39,771 bases of DNA. It comes from a virus. The first letter of the stretch is position 1, and each line of letters opens with the position of its first letter. The DNA lies in IMG/VR virus record IMGVR_UViG_3300031669_000091, positions 1 to 39,771 of that record; one strand, 5' to 3'. Below are positions 7,647 to 16,311 of the stretch, one piece after another. The notes beneath the pieces are model-generated. The model saw only the letters and a program-made list of their open reading frames with translations, ran no database searches and was not told the origin of the DNA. The position numbers and the translations under genes are program-made.

Positions 7647-7943
7647 ATGGCTTACAAGTCTGACAATCTGCAGCAAATGTTTCCCCGCATGGGTACTGGC
7701 GACAATGCGGCCGCTGATGACGGTGGTTACGCCGTAGCTCAGTGGTCGTATCGAGCTCTCACCGCTGACAACACGCTTGGCAACATGCAGGCCGCGTCCT
7801 TCATCACTGATGGACACGACAAAGGCCTTCGGGTCGGTGACGTAATCCTCTTTGTTGAGGACACGGTCGACGCATCGTGGGGCCTGGTGTCTGCCATCGA
7901 CGCCGCTGGCTTGGTGACAACCATCATCGTCAGCAACCCATAA
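7647..7943 (+). CDS. Putative capsid decoration/cement protein, 98 aa
   Basis: ATG 7647 lies 10 bases after the capsid stop with AAGGAGA as ribosome site. The 98-aa product is beta-rich and compact (FITDGHDKGLRVGDVILFVED, then AGLVTTIIVSNP), in keeping with small head-decoration or cement proteins, which commonly follow the coat gene. It is co-transcribed with the coat and followed by a terminator hairpin, so it should be made in high amounts. The family is not recognised; the role is inferred from position and length. Confidence 0.7.
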   Translation: MAYKSDNLQQMFPRMGTGDNAAADDGGYAVAQWSYRALTADNTLGNMQAASFITDGHDKGLRVGDVILFVEDTVDASWGLVSAIDAAGLVTTIIVSNP

Positions 7944-7982
7944 GCCTAATTGACGTAACAAAGGCTTAGGCGCGACAATGCG

Positions 7983-8018
7983 AGGGGCAGGCTCATCCGG
8001 GTCTGCCCCTTTCTTGTT
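7983..8018 (+). terminator. Rho-independent terminator after the capsid unit
   Basis: AGGGGCAG (7983-7990) and CTGCCCCT (8003-8010) form a perfect 8-bp GC-rich stem with a 12-base loop, followed by the T-rich TTCTTGTT (8011-8018). A weaker stem, GCCTAA (7944-7949) with TTAGGC (7966-7971), lies just upstream. The position after capsid and decoration genes fits the end of a highly expressed transcript, with some read-through to the tail genes. Confidence 0.65.
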
Positions 8019-8031
8019 ACGGAGACCAGTA

Positions 8032-8505
8032 ATGGCAGAAGCAGCAGTAAAAGAACAACCAGTCGAGGAAGTAAAAGGGGAGCTCATCCCTATCACACAA
8101 GCTAGATTCGGCCTCGAGGTTGAAGCAGCAAATCGATGGCGTGTAAACGTGCCGATGTCGGTTGATCGCGACGACCTTCTCAACGAAAACTACTGGCAGC
8201 ACATTGCCACATCGCTCCGCCCTGGAGATGAGATCGTTGCTATGCCTGACAATATGGCGTGGAAGGATGTATTCCACGTATGCGGCGCAGGCCGCCTGTA
8301 CGCCCACGTTGTCAGAATTCAGCAGTTCGAGCTCACGCCTCTGGAGCAGGCGGTATCCTTGCCTTCGATCTATAAGGTCGAGTTCAAAGGATCACATCAC
8401 AAGTGGGCAGTAGTGCGCGGAGATGTTCCATTGAAGGATGGGTTCGAGACTGAGTCACTTGCTCGGCGGTACGCGGCAAACCATGAGTCAGCCGCAGGCA
8501 GATAG
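8032..8505 (+). CDS. Head-tail region protein, 157 aa, unknown
   Basis: The frame opens at 7978, but that would put the terminator inside the gene; ATG 8032 with GGAG 7 bases upstream is the better start. The protein has an acidic N-terminus, a middle with LRPGDEIVAMPDN, and a C-terminal block (YKVEFKGSHHKWAVVRG, then GFET) that looks like a compact conserved domain. Genes like this often lie between capsid and adaptor in podoviruses, but I cannot name a function. No signal peptide, membrane span or catalytic motif is seen. Confidence 0.7.
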   Translation: MAEAAVKEQPVEEVKGELIPITQARFGLEVEAANRWRVNVPMSVDRDDLLNENYWQHIATSLRPGDEIVAMPDNMAWKDVFHVCGAGRLYAHVVRIQQFELTPLEQAVSLPSIYKVEFKGSHHKWAVVRGDVPLKDGFETESLARRYAANHESAAGR

Positions 8506-8525
8506 CCGATCAAGGACTGAACATT

Positions 8526-8541
8526 AGCGCAGGGATGCGCT
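8526..8541 (+). other. Hairpin with GNRA-type tetraloop before the adaptor gene
   Basis: AGCGCA (8526-8531), loop GGGA (8532-8535) and TGCGCT (8536-8541) form a perfect 6-bp stem closed by a GNRA-type loop, 3 bases before the GAGGAG ribosome site (8545-8550). There is no T-run, so it is not a classical terminator. It could stabilise a processed 3' or 5' end, as RNA hairpins between T7 late genes do; this is inference. Confidence 0.4.
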
Positions 8542-8556
8542 GGCGAGGAGTAGTAA

Positions 8557-9198
8557 ATGACATCCAAATTAGCTCTTTACAACGGCGCTCTGAACGTACT
8601 CGGAGAGCGCAAACTGGCCTCCCTGACTGAGAATCGTGAGCCTCGCTACAAGCTGGATGACATCTGGGATAACGATTTGATAGATCGAGTTCTGCAGATG
8701 GGCCAGTGGTATTTCGCGCAACGCACCGTAGAGCTGTCGGCAAATCCATCAATCACGCCAGCCTTCGGCTATCAATATGGCTTTGACGCTCCAACTGACT
8801 GGATGCGGACGATGGCCGTCTGTTACGACGAGTATTTCAACCTTCCATGCACACGCTACTCTCGAGAGGGCGCGTGGTGGTTCTCTGACGCTGAGCTGCT
8901 TTACATCAAGTACGTGTCGAATGACGTACAGTTTGGCGGTGATTTCTCACTCTGGCCGCCGAACTTCACCGAGATGGTCGAGCACTACATGGCCATGAAG
9001 GTGGCGCCTCGGCTTACTGGCATAGACATATCCGATCAGTCGCTATTGGCAAAATACAAAATGTGGCTGTCTGAGTCCAAGGCAACAGATGCCATGGAGG
9101 AGCCAGCAAAATTCGCTCCCAAGGGTGGTTGGGCAAGCTCGAGGCGAGGCAATAGCTCGTCAGGTGATCGAGGCAAGCGCAACCAGTTGATCGGGTAG
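8557..9198 (+). CDS. Tail tubular protein A / adaptor (T7 gp11-like)
   Basis: The 213-aa protein resembles podovirus gp11-type adaptors, which form the ring between portal and nozzle. The N-terminal motif (LALYNGALNVLGERKLASLT) with downstream YKLDDIWD and an aromatic WYFAQRTV block is characteristic. The C-terminus is a disordered Ser/Gly/Arg tail. Its place just before the nozzle gene matches T7-like order. GAGGAG lies upstream of ATG 8557. Length is normal for the family (190-230 aa). Confidence 0.88.
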   Translation: MTSKLALYNGALNVLGERKLASLTENREPRYKLDDIWDNDLIDRVLQMGQWYFAQRTVELSANPSITPAFGYQYGFDAPTDWMRTMAVCYDEYFNLPCTRYSREGAWWFSDAELLYIKYVSNDVQFGGDFSLWPPNFTEMVEHYMAMKVAPRLTGIDISDQSLLAKYKMWLSESKATDAMEEPAKFAPKGGWASSRRGNSSSGDRGKRNQLIG

Positions 9199-9202
9199 CC
9201 TG

Positions 9203-12001
9203 ATGACGATGGGTGAAAAGGTCCTCCTCGCCTTTAACCGGGGAGTTGTATCAAAGCGCGGTCTGGCTCGAATAGACCTAGATCGCATGGCCATGTCGGC
9301 CGAGATCCAGAAAAACCTCATACCGCGGGTCCTCGGGTCCGCGATGTTCCGTCCGGGCTTGAAATACATCGACAGCATGTTCGAGGACCTCAACCTTGTC
9401 AGGCAGATGCCGTTCATCTTTGGATCCGAGGATACGGCGCTGATTGAGTTTGGGCAGGGCAGCTACATGCGGATCCGTGTCGATGATGAGCTGGTGTCGC
9501 GCGTAGCTGTTTCGGCCGCTGTTACCGATGGCGGTTTCAACGCTGCCCTGGGTGTTGGCGTCAATGACTGGCAGGACGATTCAGAGTCAGGCTCAACTGC
9601 GAGCTCAGGCACAGGCGACCTATTGCTGTCAGGATCAGGAGAGACTTACGCCAAGGTGACGCAGCGTGTCGAGGTTGGAGTTGGTGAGCAACTGGTCGAG
9701 CACTCGCTCTCTATCTCGCCGCGCATAGGTCCGGTGCGATTGCGCGTCGGCCAGACATTGAACGGTGACGAGCTGGTGTCTGAGACACTCCTGGAGAAGG
9801 GCGCTCACAGTATCGCTTTCATACCTCAGCAGGATCATTTTTTCATTGAGCTTGCTACCGATCGCGAGTACACCGTGACGGTAGGCGGTTGTGGCATCAC
9901 CGCCGCTGGAGTGCTGCAGTTCTCGACTGGGTGGTCAACCGAGTCTCAGGTCGCATCAGTGCGGTGGGCTCAGTCAGGAGATGTCATCTATTGCGCTGCT
10001 GATGGCCTGCAGCAAAAGAAGATCGAGCGCCGCGAATACGTCGACCTCAGTGTGTCTTATCCGCGATCATGGTCGGTGGTTGACTATGGCCCGGAGGACG
10101 GCCCGTTCAATGTCCTGAATGTATCTCAGACGACGATCACGCCATCCGCGATTGCTGGCGACATCACGCTGACAGCATCAGAGCCAATCTTCGAGCAGAC
10201 CATGGGCGGCAGTATCTTTGGTGCAGGAGCTCTTATCCGTATTGACTCTGTTGGCCAGACTGTCACGAATGGCATCAACGCAGACGACACGTTCACAAAA
10301 CCGATTCGCGTAACAGGCAAGGGCGCGGCCAGAGACTTCTTGGTAATTATCGAGAATATCCCGCCAGGATCAGCAACGGTAACGCTGCAGTTCTCTATTG
10401 GCACCGACTCTGGACCTTGGACTGACTGGTCGCCTGTGTGGACAACGAACCAGAGTCTCACGATCTCCGATGGTCAGGACGATGTTGTAATTTATTACCG
10501 GCTTGGCATTAAGGCCGGCGATTTCACATCTGGCCCAGTCAACTGCACGCTCACCTATCCCGGTGGAACCATTCAGGGCATCGCCCGCATGACAGGTTAT
10601 ACCTCGCCAACGGTTATCGACGCCGTGGTGCTCAGCGACTTAGGATCAATCACTCCAAGTAAAGACTGGAGCCTTGGCCAGTGGAATGGTGGCATGGCAA
10701 ACGGCTGGCCAGACACAGTAGAGCTGCATGAGGGCCGGCTCTGGTGGGCCGGTAGGGATCGCATCTGGGCATCTGTATCTGATGGCTACGAGTCTTATGA
10801 CGACAACCAGGTTGGCGATGCTGGACCGATCAATCGAAACATAGGCTCTGGACCGATCCGCACAATTGCTTGGCTGAAATCATTTGGCAAGCTGTTGCTC
10901 GGAACCTCAGATAACTCAGCGAACCTAGATGCAGCCAGCATGGATGGAAACAGTCCATTGAGCGTACGCTCGAGCTCGTTCGATGAGGCAATCACGCCAA
11001 CCAACTTCAACATCCGAAAAATCAACTCGAAGGGCGTATTCGTTGATCGCACTGAGCAGCGACTCTATGAGCTGGCCATTGGCACGGATCAGGAGTACCA
11101 GTCTGCTGATCTCAGCATCTTCGCGCCTGACTACAACGTGGCTGGCATCCGGCAGATTGCTGTGCAGATGAAGCCAGACGTTCGAGTGCATTGCGTGCGT
11201 AATGACGGCACTGTCGGGATGTTGGTCTATGACCGCGCCGAGAACGTCATCTGCTGGTGTGAGGTCGAGCTCGGTGGACCCGGCAACTGGTGCGTTGAGG
11301 ATGTCGCGGTTCTTCCCGGGGTAGTCGAGGATCAGGTCTATTACACGGTTAAGGGCTTCAACAGCGCACAAGGCGAGGAGCGATTCCTGCTGAAGTGGTC
11401 CAAGGAGAGTGAGGCGATCGGTGGTCTGAATAACTACATGGCAGACGCATGGGGCCAGTACACCGGAGTTGCAACTGACTTCCTGACAGGGCTGGAGAGA
11501 CTGTCTGGCCTGACAGTGTCGATCTGGGCTGATGGCGCTGACCGTGGCACAGCTCAGGTTACTCAGTTCGGCACACCTGGCGAGCTCGATCTGTCTGGAC
11601 TCGATGGTGCACCTTACACAAACATCATTTATGGGCTGCCGTACACTGGCCAGTTCAAGAGCGCCAAGCTCGGAGAGATTCAAGGCATTGGCCTGATGGA
11701 GCGCAAGAAGATCAGCCGCTTGGGATTCATTGCCGAGAACCTTCACTATCAGGGGATCCAGTACGGCCCCGATTTCAACACCCTCTACGACATGCCATTG
11801 GTTGAGCAAGGTCAGGTTACAGCCGATGACTTTATCTGGGAGGACTACCATGAGGACAATTTCTCTTTCGGGGGAGATTGGAAGCTGGATTCACGCATAT
11901 GCCTGCAATTTCAATCGCCAAGACCGGCGACAATCCTGGCTGCAACAGCAGAGTTCGAGTCGATCGAGAAGCGGTCAAGTCCAAGATCACGACGAGGTTA
12001 G
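9203..12001 (+). CDS. Tail tubular protein B / nozzle (T7 gp12-like)
   Basis: The 932-aa protein has the gp12-type N-terminus (LLAFNRGVVSKRGLARIDLD, then IQKNLIPRVLGSAMFRPG), a motif I associate with podovirus nozzle proteins. The body is beta-rich with repeated Gly/Asp segments, and the C-terminal third has the usual blocks (ELHEGRLWWAGRDRIWASVS; QRLYELAIG). It would form the hexameric tail tip through which DNA leaves. It directly follows the adaptor. The last 103 bases overlap the GNAT-like gene in another frame. Length is within the nozzle range (about 800-1000 aa). Confidence 0.9.
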   Translation: MTMGEKVLLAFNRGVVSKRGLARIDLDRMAMSAEIQKNLIPRVLGSAMFRPGLKYIDSMFEDLNLVRQMPFIFGSEDTALIEFGQGSYMRIRVDDELVSRVAVSAAVTDGGFNAALGVGVNDWQDDSESGSTASSGTGDLLLSGSGETYAKVTQRVEVGVGEQLVEHSLSISPRIGPVRLRVGQTLNGDELVSETLLEKGAHSIAFIPQQDHFFIELATDREYTVTVGGCGITAAGVLQFSTGWSTESQVASVRWAQSGDVIYCAADGLQQKKIERREYVDLSVSYPRSWSVVDYGPEDGPFNVLNVSQTTITPSAIAGDITLTASEPIFEQTMGGSIFGAGALIRIDSVGQTVTNGINADDTFTKPIRVTGKGAARDFLVIIENIPPGSATVTLQFSIGTDSGPWTDWSPVWTTNQSLTISDGQDDVVIYYRLGIKAGDFTSGPVNCTLTYPGGTIQGIARMTGYTSPTVIDAVVLSDLGSITPSKDWSLGQWNGGMANGWPDTVELHEGRLWWAGRDRIWASVSDGYESYDDNQVGDAGPINRNIGSGPIRTIAWLKSFGKLLLGTSDNSANLDAASMDGNSPLSVRSSSFDEAITPTNFNIRKINSKGVFVDRTEQRLYELAIGTDQEYQSADLSIFAPDYNVAGIRQIAVQMKPDVRVHCVRNDGTVGMLVYDRAENVICWCEVELGGPGNWCVEDVAVLPGVVEDQVYYTVKGFNSAQGEERFLLKWSKESEAIGGLNNYMADAWGQYTGVATDFLTGLERLSGLTVSIWADGADRGTAQVTQFGTPGELDLSGLDGAPYTNIIYGLPYTGQFKSAKLGEIQGIGLMERKKISRLGFIAENLHYQGIQYGPDFNTLYDMPLVEQGQVTADDFIWEDYHEDNFSFGGDWKLDSRICLQFQSPRPATILAATAEFESIEKRSSPRSRRG

Positions 12002-12330
12002 CCAGTTCGGCTGACATCGAAGCGTATTTTGGTGAACCTCCAAGGGTGACGATGCGCGCCTATGTCGCTCTTGTTGACGATGAAGTTTGCGGTGTAGTCG
12101 GTGTTGCGCGAGAAGGTGACATCGGCAAGTTCTTTGCGGACTTCAACGAGAAGCTGGAACCATATCTGTCCGGCCCTGCAGTCATGCGGATCGTCAAGAA
12201 GTCAATGAGATTTTGCGATGCCTACCGCGGGCCGGTAATCTCCATCGCGGAACACGCCGAGGGCTGCAGGATACTGTTTCGACTCGGATTCACACACCTT
12301 GAAGGGGAGTATTACGCATGGCTCAGATAG
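11899..12330 (+). CDS. GNAT-like acetyltransferase, 143 aa
   Basis: The frame starts within the nozzle gene. ATG 11899 is chosen; TTG 11878 is closer to a purine-rich site but only 2 bases from it. The conserved-looking part begins near residue 28. The layout fits a small GNAT fold: an N-terminal strand-helix (SADIEAYFGEPP), a strand pair (AYVALVDDEVCGVVGVA), a helix (AVMRIVKKSMRFCDAY) where acetyl-CoA would bind, and a closing GFTH strand. The classical Q/RxxGxG/A loop is not obvious, so activity is uncertain. Similar short GNATs occur among tail genes of other podoviruses. It overlaps the nozzle by 103 bases and the next gene by 13. Confidence 0.65.
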   Translation: MPAISIAKTGDNPGCNSRVRVDREAVKSKITTRLASSADIEAYFGEPPRVTMRAYVALVDDEVCGVVGVAREGDIGKFFADFNEKLEPYLSGPAVMRIVKKSMRFCDAYRGPVISIAEHAEGCRILFRLGFTHLEGEYYAWLR

Positions 12331-12860
12331 CAGTCGCAGCCGTACTTGCAGTCGGCGCCCTGTACAAGGGAGCTGAAGCCAAGAAGCTCAAGGATCAGGA
12401 GGCACAGGGTTACACGGATGCGTCGTATCGTCGTCTAGCAGCAGCGTCCCGAGATGTCTCCGAGGAGGAGCGCAACAAGGAATTCATGTACTCACGGGCG
12501 CTGGCATCATCAGCCGCGTCAGGTGGTGGCACTGGTCATGGTGTAACAAAGTTACTGGCAGACCTGAACGCAGAGGGCATGTATCGAATGATGTCGAGGT
12601 TATGGGTCGGAAAGGATGAGGCAGAGGGCCTGCAGTTCCGTGCCGAACAAGCTCGCAGAGAGGGCGATGCCGCCGTGAAGGCCTCCTACATCAATGCCGT
12701 CACCTCAGTTGTATCTTACGGCGCGTCCATGGGTGGTTGGGGCGGTGGTCCTCCATCTGCTGCGTCCGCTGGAGCATCCGCATCAGGAGCGGTTTCAGCT
12801 CAGGGCTATCCGATGTCACCTGTCCCTGCAGGCAGCGTACAAACAAAGCTCTGGGAGTAG
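12318..12860 (+). CDS. Internal virion protein (T7 gp14-like)
   Basis: The 180-aa protein has a hydrophobic N-terminus (MAQIAVAAVLAVGALYKGAEAKK), a long Ala/Glu/Arg helical middle (YRRLAAASRDVSEEERNKE) and a Gly/Ser/Ala-rich C-terminal part. This matches the pattern of podovirus internal core proteins that are ejected into the host and line the envelope channel. Its position after the nozzle is the T7-like slot for gp14. ATG 12318 lies inside the GNAT gene end (13-base overlap). Assignment is by composition and place. Confidence 0.7.
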   Translation: MAQIAVAAVLAVGALYKGAEAKKLKDQEAQGYTDASYRRLAAASRDVSEEERNKEFMYSRALASSAASGGGTGHGVTKLLADLNAEGMYRMMSRLWVGKDEAEGLQFRAEQARREGDAAVKASYINAVTSVVSYGASMGGWGGGPPSAASAGASASGAVSAQGYPMSPVPAGSVQTKLWE

Positions 12861-12863
12861 TAG

Positions 12864-14024
12864 ATGGCAACGCAGCAAAACTATCGGGTTGATTCGTTTG
12901 TCGGAGGGCTGGCCATTAAGGCGCCAGTCAAGACGGTATCGCTTGCCAACATTCCGTCGCCTTCTGGAACTGGCGGATTGGTTGGTGGCTACATCGTTTC
13001 CGAGGGCGATAGGGTTTTGCTGGCAGCTCAGGCCGACCCGATCGACAACGGCATTTACACCGTCGAGAGTTCGGCATGGCAACGCGCCGGCGACTTCGAT
13101 GGCAACCGCGACATTGTTGGTGGCACGATTATCCCGGTCTGGCGTCAGTCGATGACTGACATCGTGCTGTATCAGGTCGACGGAGTGCCGAGTCCTATCA
13201 TCATCGGTCAGGACGACATCGACATTATCCTGTTTTTCGATCCGACCCTGGCTGGTATTACCGAGGCTCCGATCGATGGCTCGAGCTACGTGCGCAACAA
13301 TGCCGGGTGGGTTGCTGAGTCCGCTGGATCCTTGCCTTCTCCAGCAGTTAGCTCGGTTCTTGCCGGCGACGGTGCAGGCAATAACTGGGTTATTGCAACC
13401 GACATAACGATCAACTCAGCGTCAGGTGCGCTGATGACAGAGTCGACGCTTGGCGTCACAGATGGCACTAACCAGTACACGCTCTCAGTCAATGCCGGTG
13501 TTGCCAATCTGATTGGCACGGTCGGCATCACGCACGTTGAGCAAACAAAACCATGGCGGAACCTCGGCTCGATCTACATTGGCGAGGCAGCCTCCGCCGA
13601 CACTGATTTTGCAGCCCTTGGCCAGTTCTGGGTGCAGTCAGAGGTCGACAACGTACCGATGTTTACCAGTGACGCCGGCACCGATCAGCTTCTTGATCCA
13701 TCACGCTCTGACGTCAACCTGCAGAATGGCAACTACACGACTGTCCTGGCTGACAAAGGCAAGACAATCCGTAAGGACGCCGGTGGCGCCGGCGAGACTT
13801 ACACGATCGCTGCAGAGGCTTCAGTCCCGTACAAGATCGGCACCTTCATCGCTTTTGACAATGACGGTGGTGGCACCCTGACAATCGCGATTGGCGGCAC
13901 TGATACGCTGATCTTTGCCGATGACGGCTCGACCGGATCTCGGACGCTGGCTAATGGCGGCTACGCGGTAGCCTTCAAGAACGCCGCTGGCCAATGGAAG
14001 ATCGCAGGGAAGCAGCTCACATGA
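12864..14024 (+). CDS. Short tail fibre/spike with shared anchor domain
   Basis: The 386-aa protein begins with a domain (about residues 6-120: LAIKAPVK, EGDRVLLAAQADPIDNGIYT, WQRAGDFDG) that is also the N-terminus of the long fibre at 31549. This block is common in phage fibres. Residues about 245-275 hold one copy of the GQxWV...VPMFTSDAGTD module that is repeated in the long fibre. The C-terminus is a Gly/Asp/Thr beta region (ending AGQWKIAGKQLT) typical of fibre ends. It lies between internal virion proteins. It probably docks on the tail and contacts the host; the receptor is unknown. ATGA overlap with the next gene. Confidence 0.8.
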   Translation: MATQQNYRVDSFVGGLAIKAPVKTVSLANIPSPSGTGGLVGGYIVSEGDRVLLAAQADPIDNGIYTVESSAWQRAGDFDGNRDIVGGTIIPVWRQSMTDIVLYQVDGVPSPIIIGQDDIDIILFFDPTLAGITEAPIDGSSYVRNNAGWVAESAGSLPSPAVSSVLAGDGAGNNWVIATDITINSASGALMTESTLGVTDGTNQYTLSVNAGVANLIGTVGITHVEQTKPWRNLGSIYIGEAASADTDFAALGQFWVQSEVDNVPMFTSDAGTDQLLDPSRSDVNLQNGNYTTVLADKGKTIRKDAGGAGETYTIAAEASVPYKIGTFIAFDNDGGGTLTIAIGGTDTLIFADDGSTGSRTLANGGYAVAFKNAAGQWKIAGKQLT

Positions 14025-14458
14025 GCGCCCTTGCACTGATGTATCGTGCGGTAGCTGGAGAGGCTGGTGTCTGCACGCCGCAGTTCATTGGTGATCCGTA
14101 TGAAGCATTCGACAGTTATCCATCTCCAGCTCGCCCGGGCATAGAGATCGAGACAGATGGCACCATCACGCGATTTACCAGTACGACCAACAACATCCTG
14201 ATTGGCCGGTGGGATGGCGGCTGCGGCACGCTGAATATGGCTGATTATGATTTTCGCATTGACGGTGGGCCGGGAACCCCAGACCCGATCGAGTACCCAG
14301 AAGGAGTTTGGCATCCTGGCGTCAACACAATTTTCTGGCTTTTGAATGTCGTTGGCTCTGGCCTGCAGATCTACACAGGGACCATCAAGATTCGCCCAAC
14401 TGGGGGCGGTGACACCATTGATATCGCCACCGTTACGATCGAAGCTGACCTGACTTAG
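14021..14458 (+). CDS. Fibre-associated protein, 145 aa
   Basis: ATG 14021 overlaps the fibre stop (ATGA); the frame is open slightly further upstream, but coupling decides the start. The protein is beta-rich (GIEIETDGTITRFTSTTNNI; YTGTIKIRPTGGGDTID) with one Cys in the N-terminal part (CTPQF) and one in the middle (GGCGTLN). It resembles small receptor-contact or fibre-cap proteins that follow fibre genes, but no family is recognised. Its coupling to the short fibre suggests they act together. Confidence 0.7.
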   Translation: MSALALMYRAVAGEAGVCTPQFIGDPYEAFDSYPSPARPGIEIETDGTITRFTSTTNNILIGRWDGGCGTLNMADYDFRIDGGPGTPDPIEYPEGVWHPGVNTIFWLLNVVGSGLQIYTGTIKIRPTGGGDTIDIATVTIEADLT

Positions 14459-14466
14459 GAACAAAT

Positions 14467-16311
14467 ATGGCAACACTTCCATCAGTATTGGACTACGGCG
14501 CTAGACCTAGCCTGCGTAGCAGCCGCGTTGACGTTCCCGGCAGCGGAAACATGGAGATCGCCAGTGCTCTGGAGAATGCTGCCAGCAATTTCGCGAGAAT
14601 CTCTGTCGAGAATAAGCAGAAGGATGACGCACTCAGCTACTCCAACGCCAAGAATGAATACCTGATTGCCGACATTCAGGAGCGCGCAAAACTCAAAGAG
14701 GACAAGGATTACTCTACGTTTGACGCCAGATACAGGGAGGCGATGAAGGGCCACTATGCCCGCATCTTCCCGACCGTCACTGGCAAGCGTGACCGCCTTG
14801 TATTTGATGCCGAAGCTCGCCTGATGAACGAGCGCGGTGTTGTCGAGGTTAGTGAGCTCGGCCGCAAGAAGCGGGTCGACTACGAGGTTGGCAAGTATTA
14901 CGCCGACACCGAGATCAACAAACAGGCGATGCTGGTAGAGCAGTCGCCAACAGTCGTGAACGACATGATGATGACGCAGTCCGATCGCGTCGATGCCATG
15001 GTTGCCGCTGGCTTTTTTGATGAAACTGATGGTCAGGCAGAGAAACAGCGCGTCGTGCAGGCATGGGCCTACGATCGCCTGATTGACATGGATCCTAAAA
15101 TGCGTGCGCAGATGCTCGAGCGATCGATCAATGGTCGAGAGATGGGCGGCCCGGTCACGCCAGAGGACATCCGTGCCGGCAAGGGCACAGACTCGGTTGC
15201 AGACTTCCTGCACTTTGAGACCGCGGTCAAGATGCTGCGCGAAACCCAGACTGAGAATGAGATCGACGATGAGAATGCAGCCGCTCGGTCGATCGTCGAC
15301 ATTGCCTATGAGCAGCACCCTGACAATTTCGAGGCTGCTAATATCCTGGCCAGACAGATGGCCAAGGATCAGAAGCTCGATGGCAGCACCCGCGAGCGCC
15401 TCGAGTCCATGCTTACCGGCGCCAGCAATGAGGTCACGCGCAATAAGAACGCTCTGCAGGAGCGGATAATCACCGAGAACACGGATCGGATTGCCAATGG
15501 TTCTCGATACGAGGACATCTCTGGAGTCGAGCTATCGAAGCTGGAGCCGCACCAACGAGCTGCGCTTGAGACTTTTGCTATCAGCTACTCAGAGGGCCGC
15601 GAGGGATTCGCTCGGCCAACAGAGGTACGGTGGACGCTTGACCCGGATGGTGGCAACTCCTATGCAGCATGGCGCAACCTGACACAAGAGCAGAAGTCGA
15701 GGACGATGCTCGATGATGCCGCGTGGAAGTCTGTATTTACCCGCCGAGAGTGGCAGTCGTTGAAGGACGAGCAGGACCTTATCAAGAGCGGTAAGCAAAC
15801 GACACTACCCGGCGGGCTGACCAATCAGCAGATGGTCAATGCGCTGCTCGTTAGTAAAGATTTTATTCCGCAGACCGGACGCACCGATGCAGAGGCGCAG
15901 CGATACCAGCAGGCGCTATTCAACTTTGATGCTGCCGTGCAGGCAAAGCAAACGGAGCTCGGTCGCCCGCTAAGCAATGACGAGCGCCGCATTGAGTTAG
16001 CCCGTACCATGGTCCCGATTGCATTCATTGACCGAGACTTCTTCACATCGGACTACGATCTGGACGAGGCCAAGCCGGTCGCCATTATGACGCAAGACGA
16101 GCTGGACAAGGCTTACCTACCGTTGGCCAGGGCTGCCGTGCAGGAGATGGTGATTAACGGCACCGAGCTCACGGTTGAGGAAGTTCTGCGCCAGATGGCA
16201 CGCGAGAATGGGGTCGCTAAGCCGAGCAATAACAATCTCGAGAGGGCCTTCTTTGCTCTCGACAATGGGCTCGGGGATGACGAGGTTATCCGCAGACTCA
16301 AGGGTGAGTGA
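14467..16311 (+). CDS. Internal virion protein (gp15-like), 614 aa
   Basis: The protein is almost wholly helical, polar and rich in Glu/Arg/Asp, with no signal peptide or membrane span. The N-terminus is a short extended stretch (MATLPSVLDYGARPSLRSSR), then long helices. Size, composition and position between the gp14-like and the 869-aa protein match the second internal core protein of T7-like phages. It would be ejected with the DNA. No catalytic motif is visible. The stop TGA 16309-16311 overlaps the next ATG. Confidence 0.72.
   Translation: MATLPSVLDYGARPSLRSSRVDVPGSGNMEIASALENAASNFARISVENKQKDDALSYSNAKNEYLIADIQERAKLKEDKDYSTFDARYREAMKGHYARIFPTVTGKRDRLVFDAEARLMNERGVVEVSELGRKKRVDYEVGKYYADTEINKQAMLVEQSPTVVNDMMMTQSDRVDAMVAAGFFDETDGQAEKQRVVQAWAYDRLIDMDPKMRAQMLERSINGREMGGPVTPEDIRAGKGTDSVADFLHFETAVKMLRETQTENEIDDENAAARSIVDIAYEQHPDNFEAANILARQMAKDQKLDGSTRERLESMLTGASNEVTRNKNALQERIITENTDRIANGSRYEDISGVELSKLEPHQRAALETFAISYSEGREGFARPTEVRWTLDPDGGNSYAAWRNLTQEQKSRTMLDDAAWKSVFTRREWQSLKDEQDLIKSGKQTTLPGGLTNQQMVNALLVSKDFIPQTGRTDAEAQRYQQALFNFDAAVQAKQTELGRPLSNDERRIELARTMVPIAFIDRDFFTSDYDLDEAKPVAIMTQDELDKAYLPLARAAVQEMVINGTELTVEEVLRQMARENGVAKPSNNNLERAFFALDNGLGDDEVIRRLKGE

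Noticed and set aside
7950-7979. TTGACG with GACAAT, 18-base spacer, as a promoter
   Set aside because: The -10 is poor and the start would fall in the terminator stem, so it is more likely chance.
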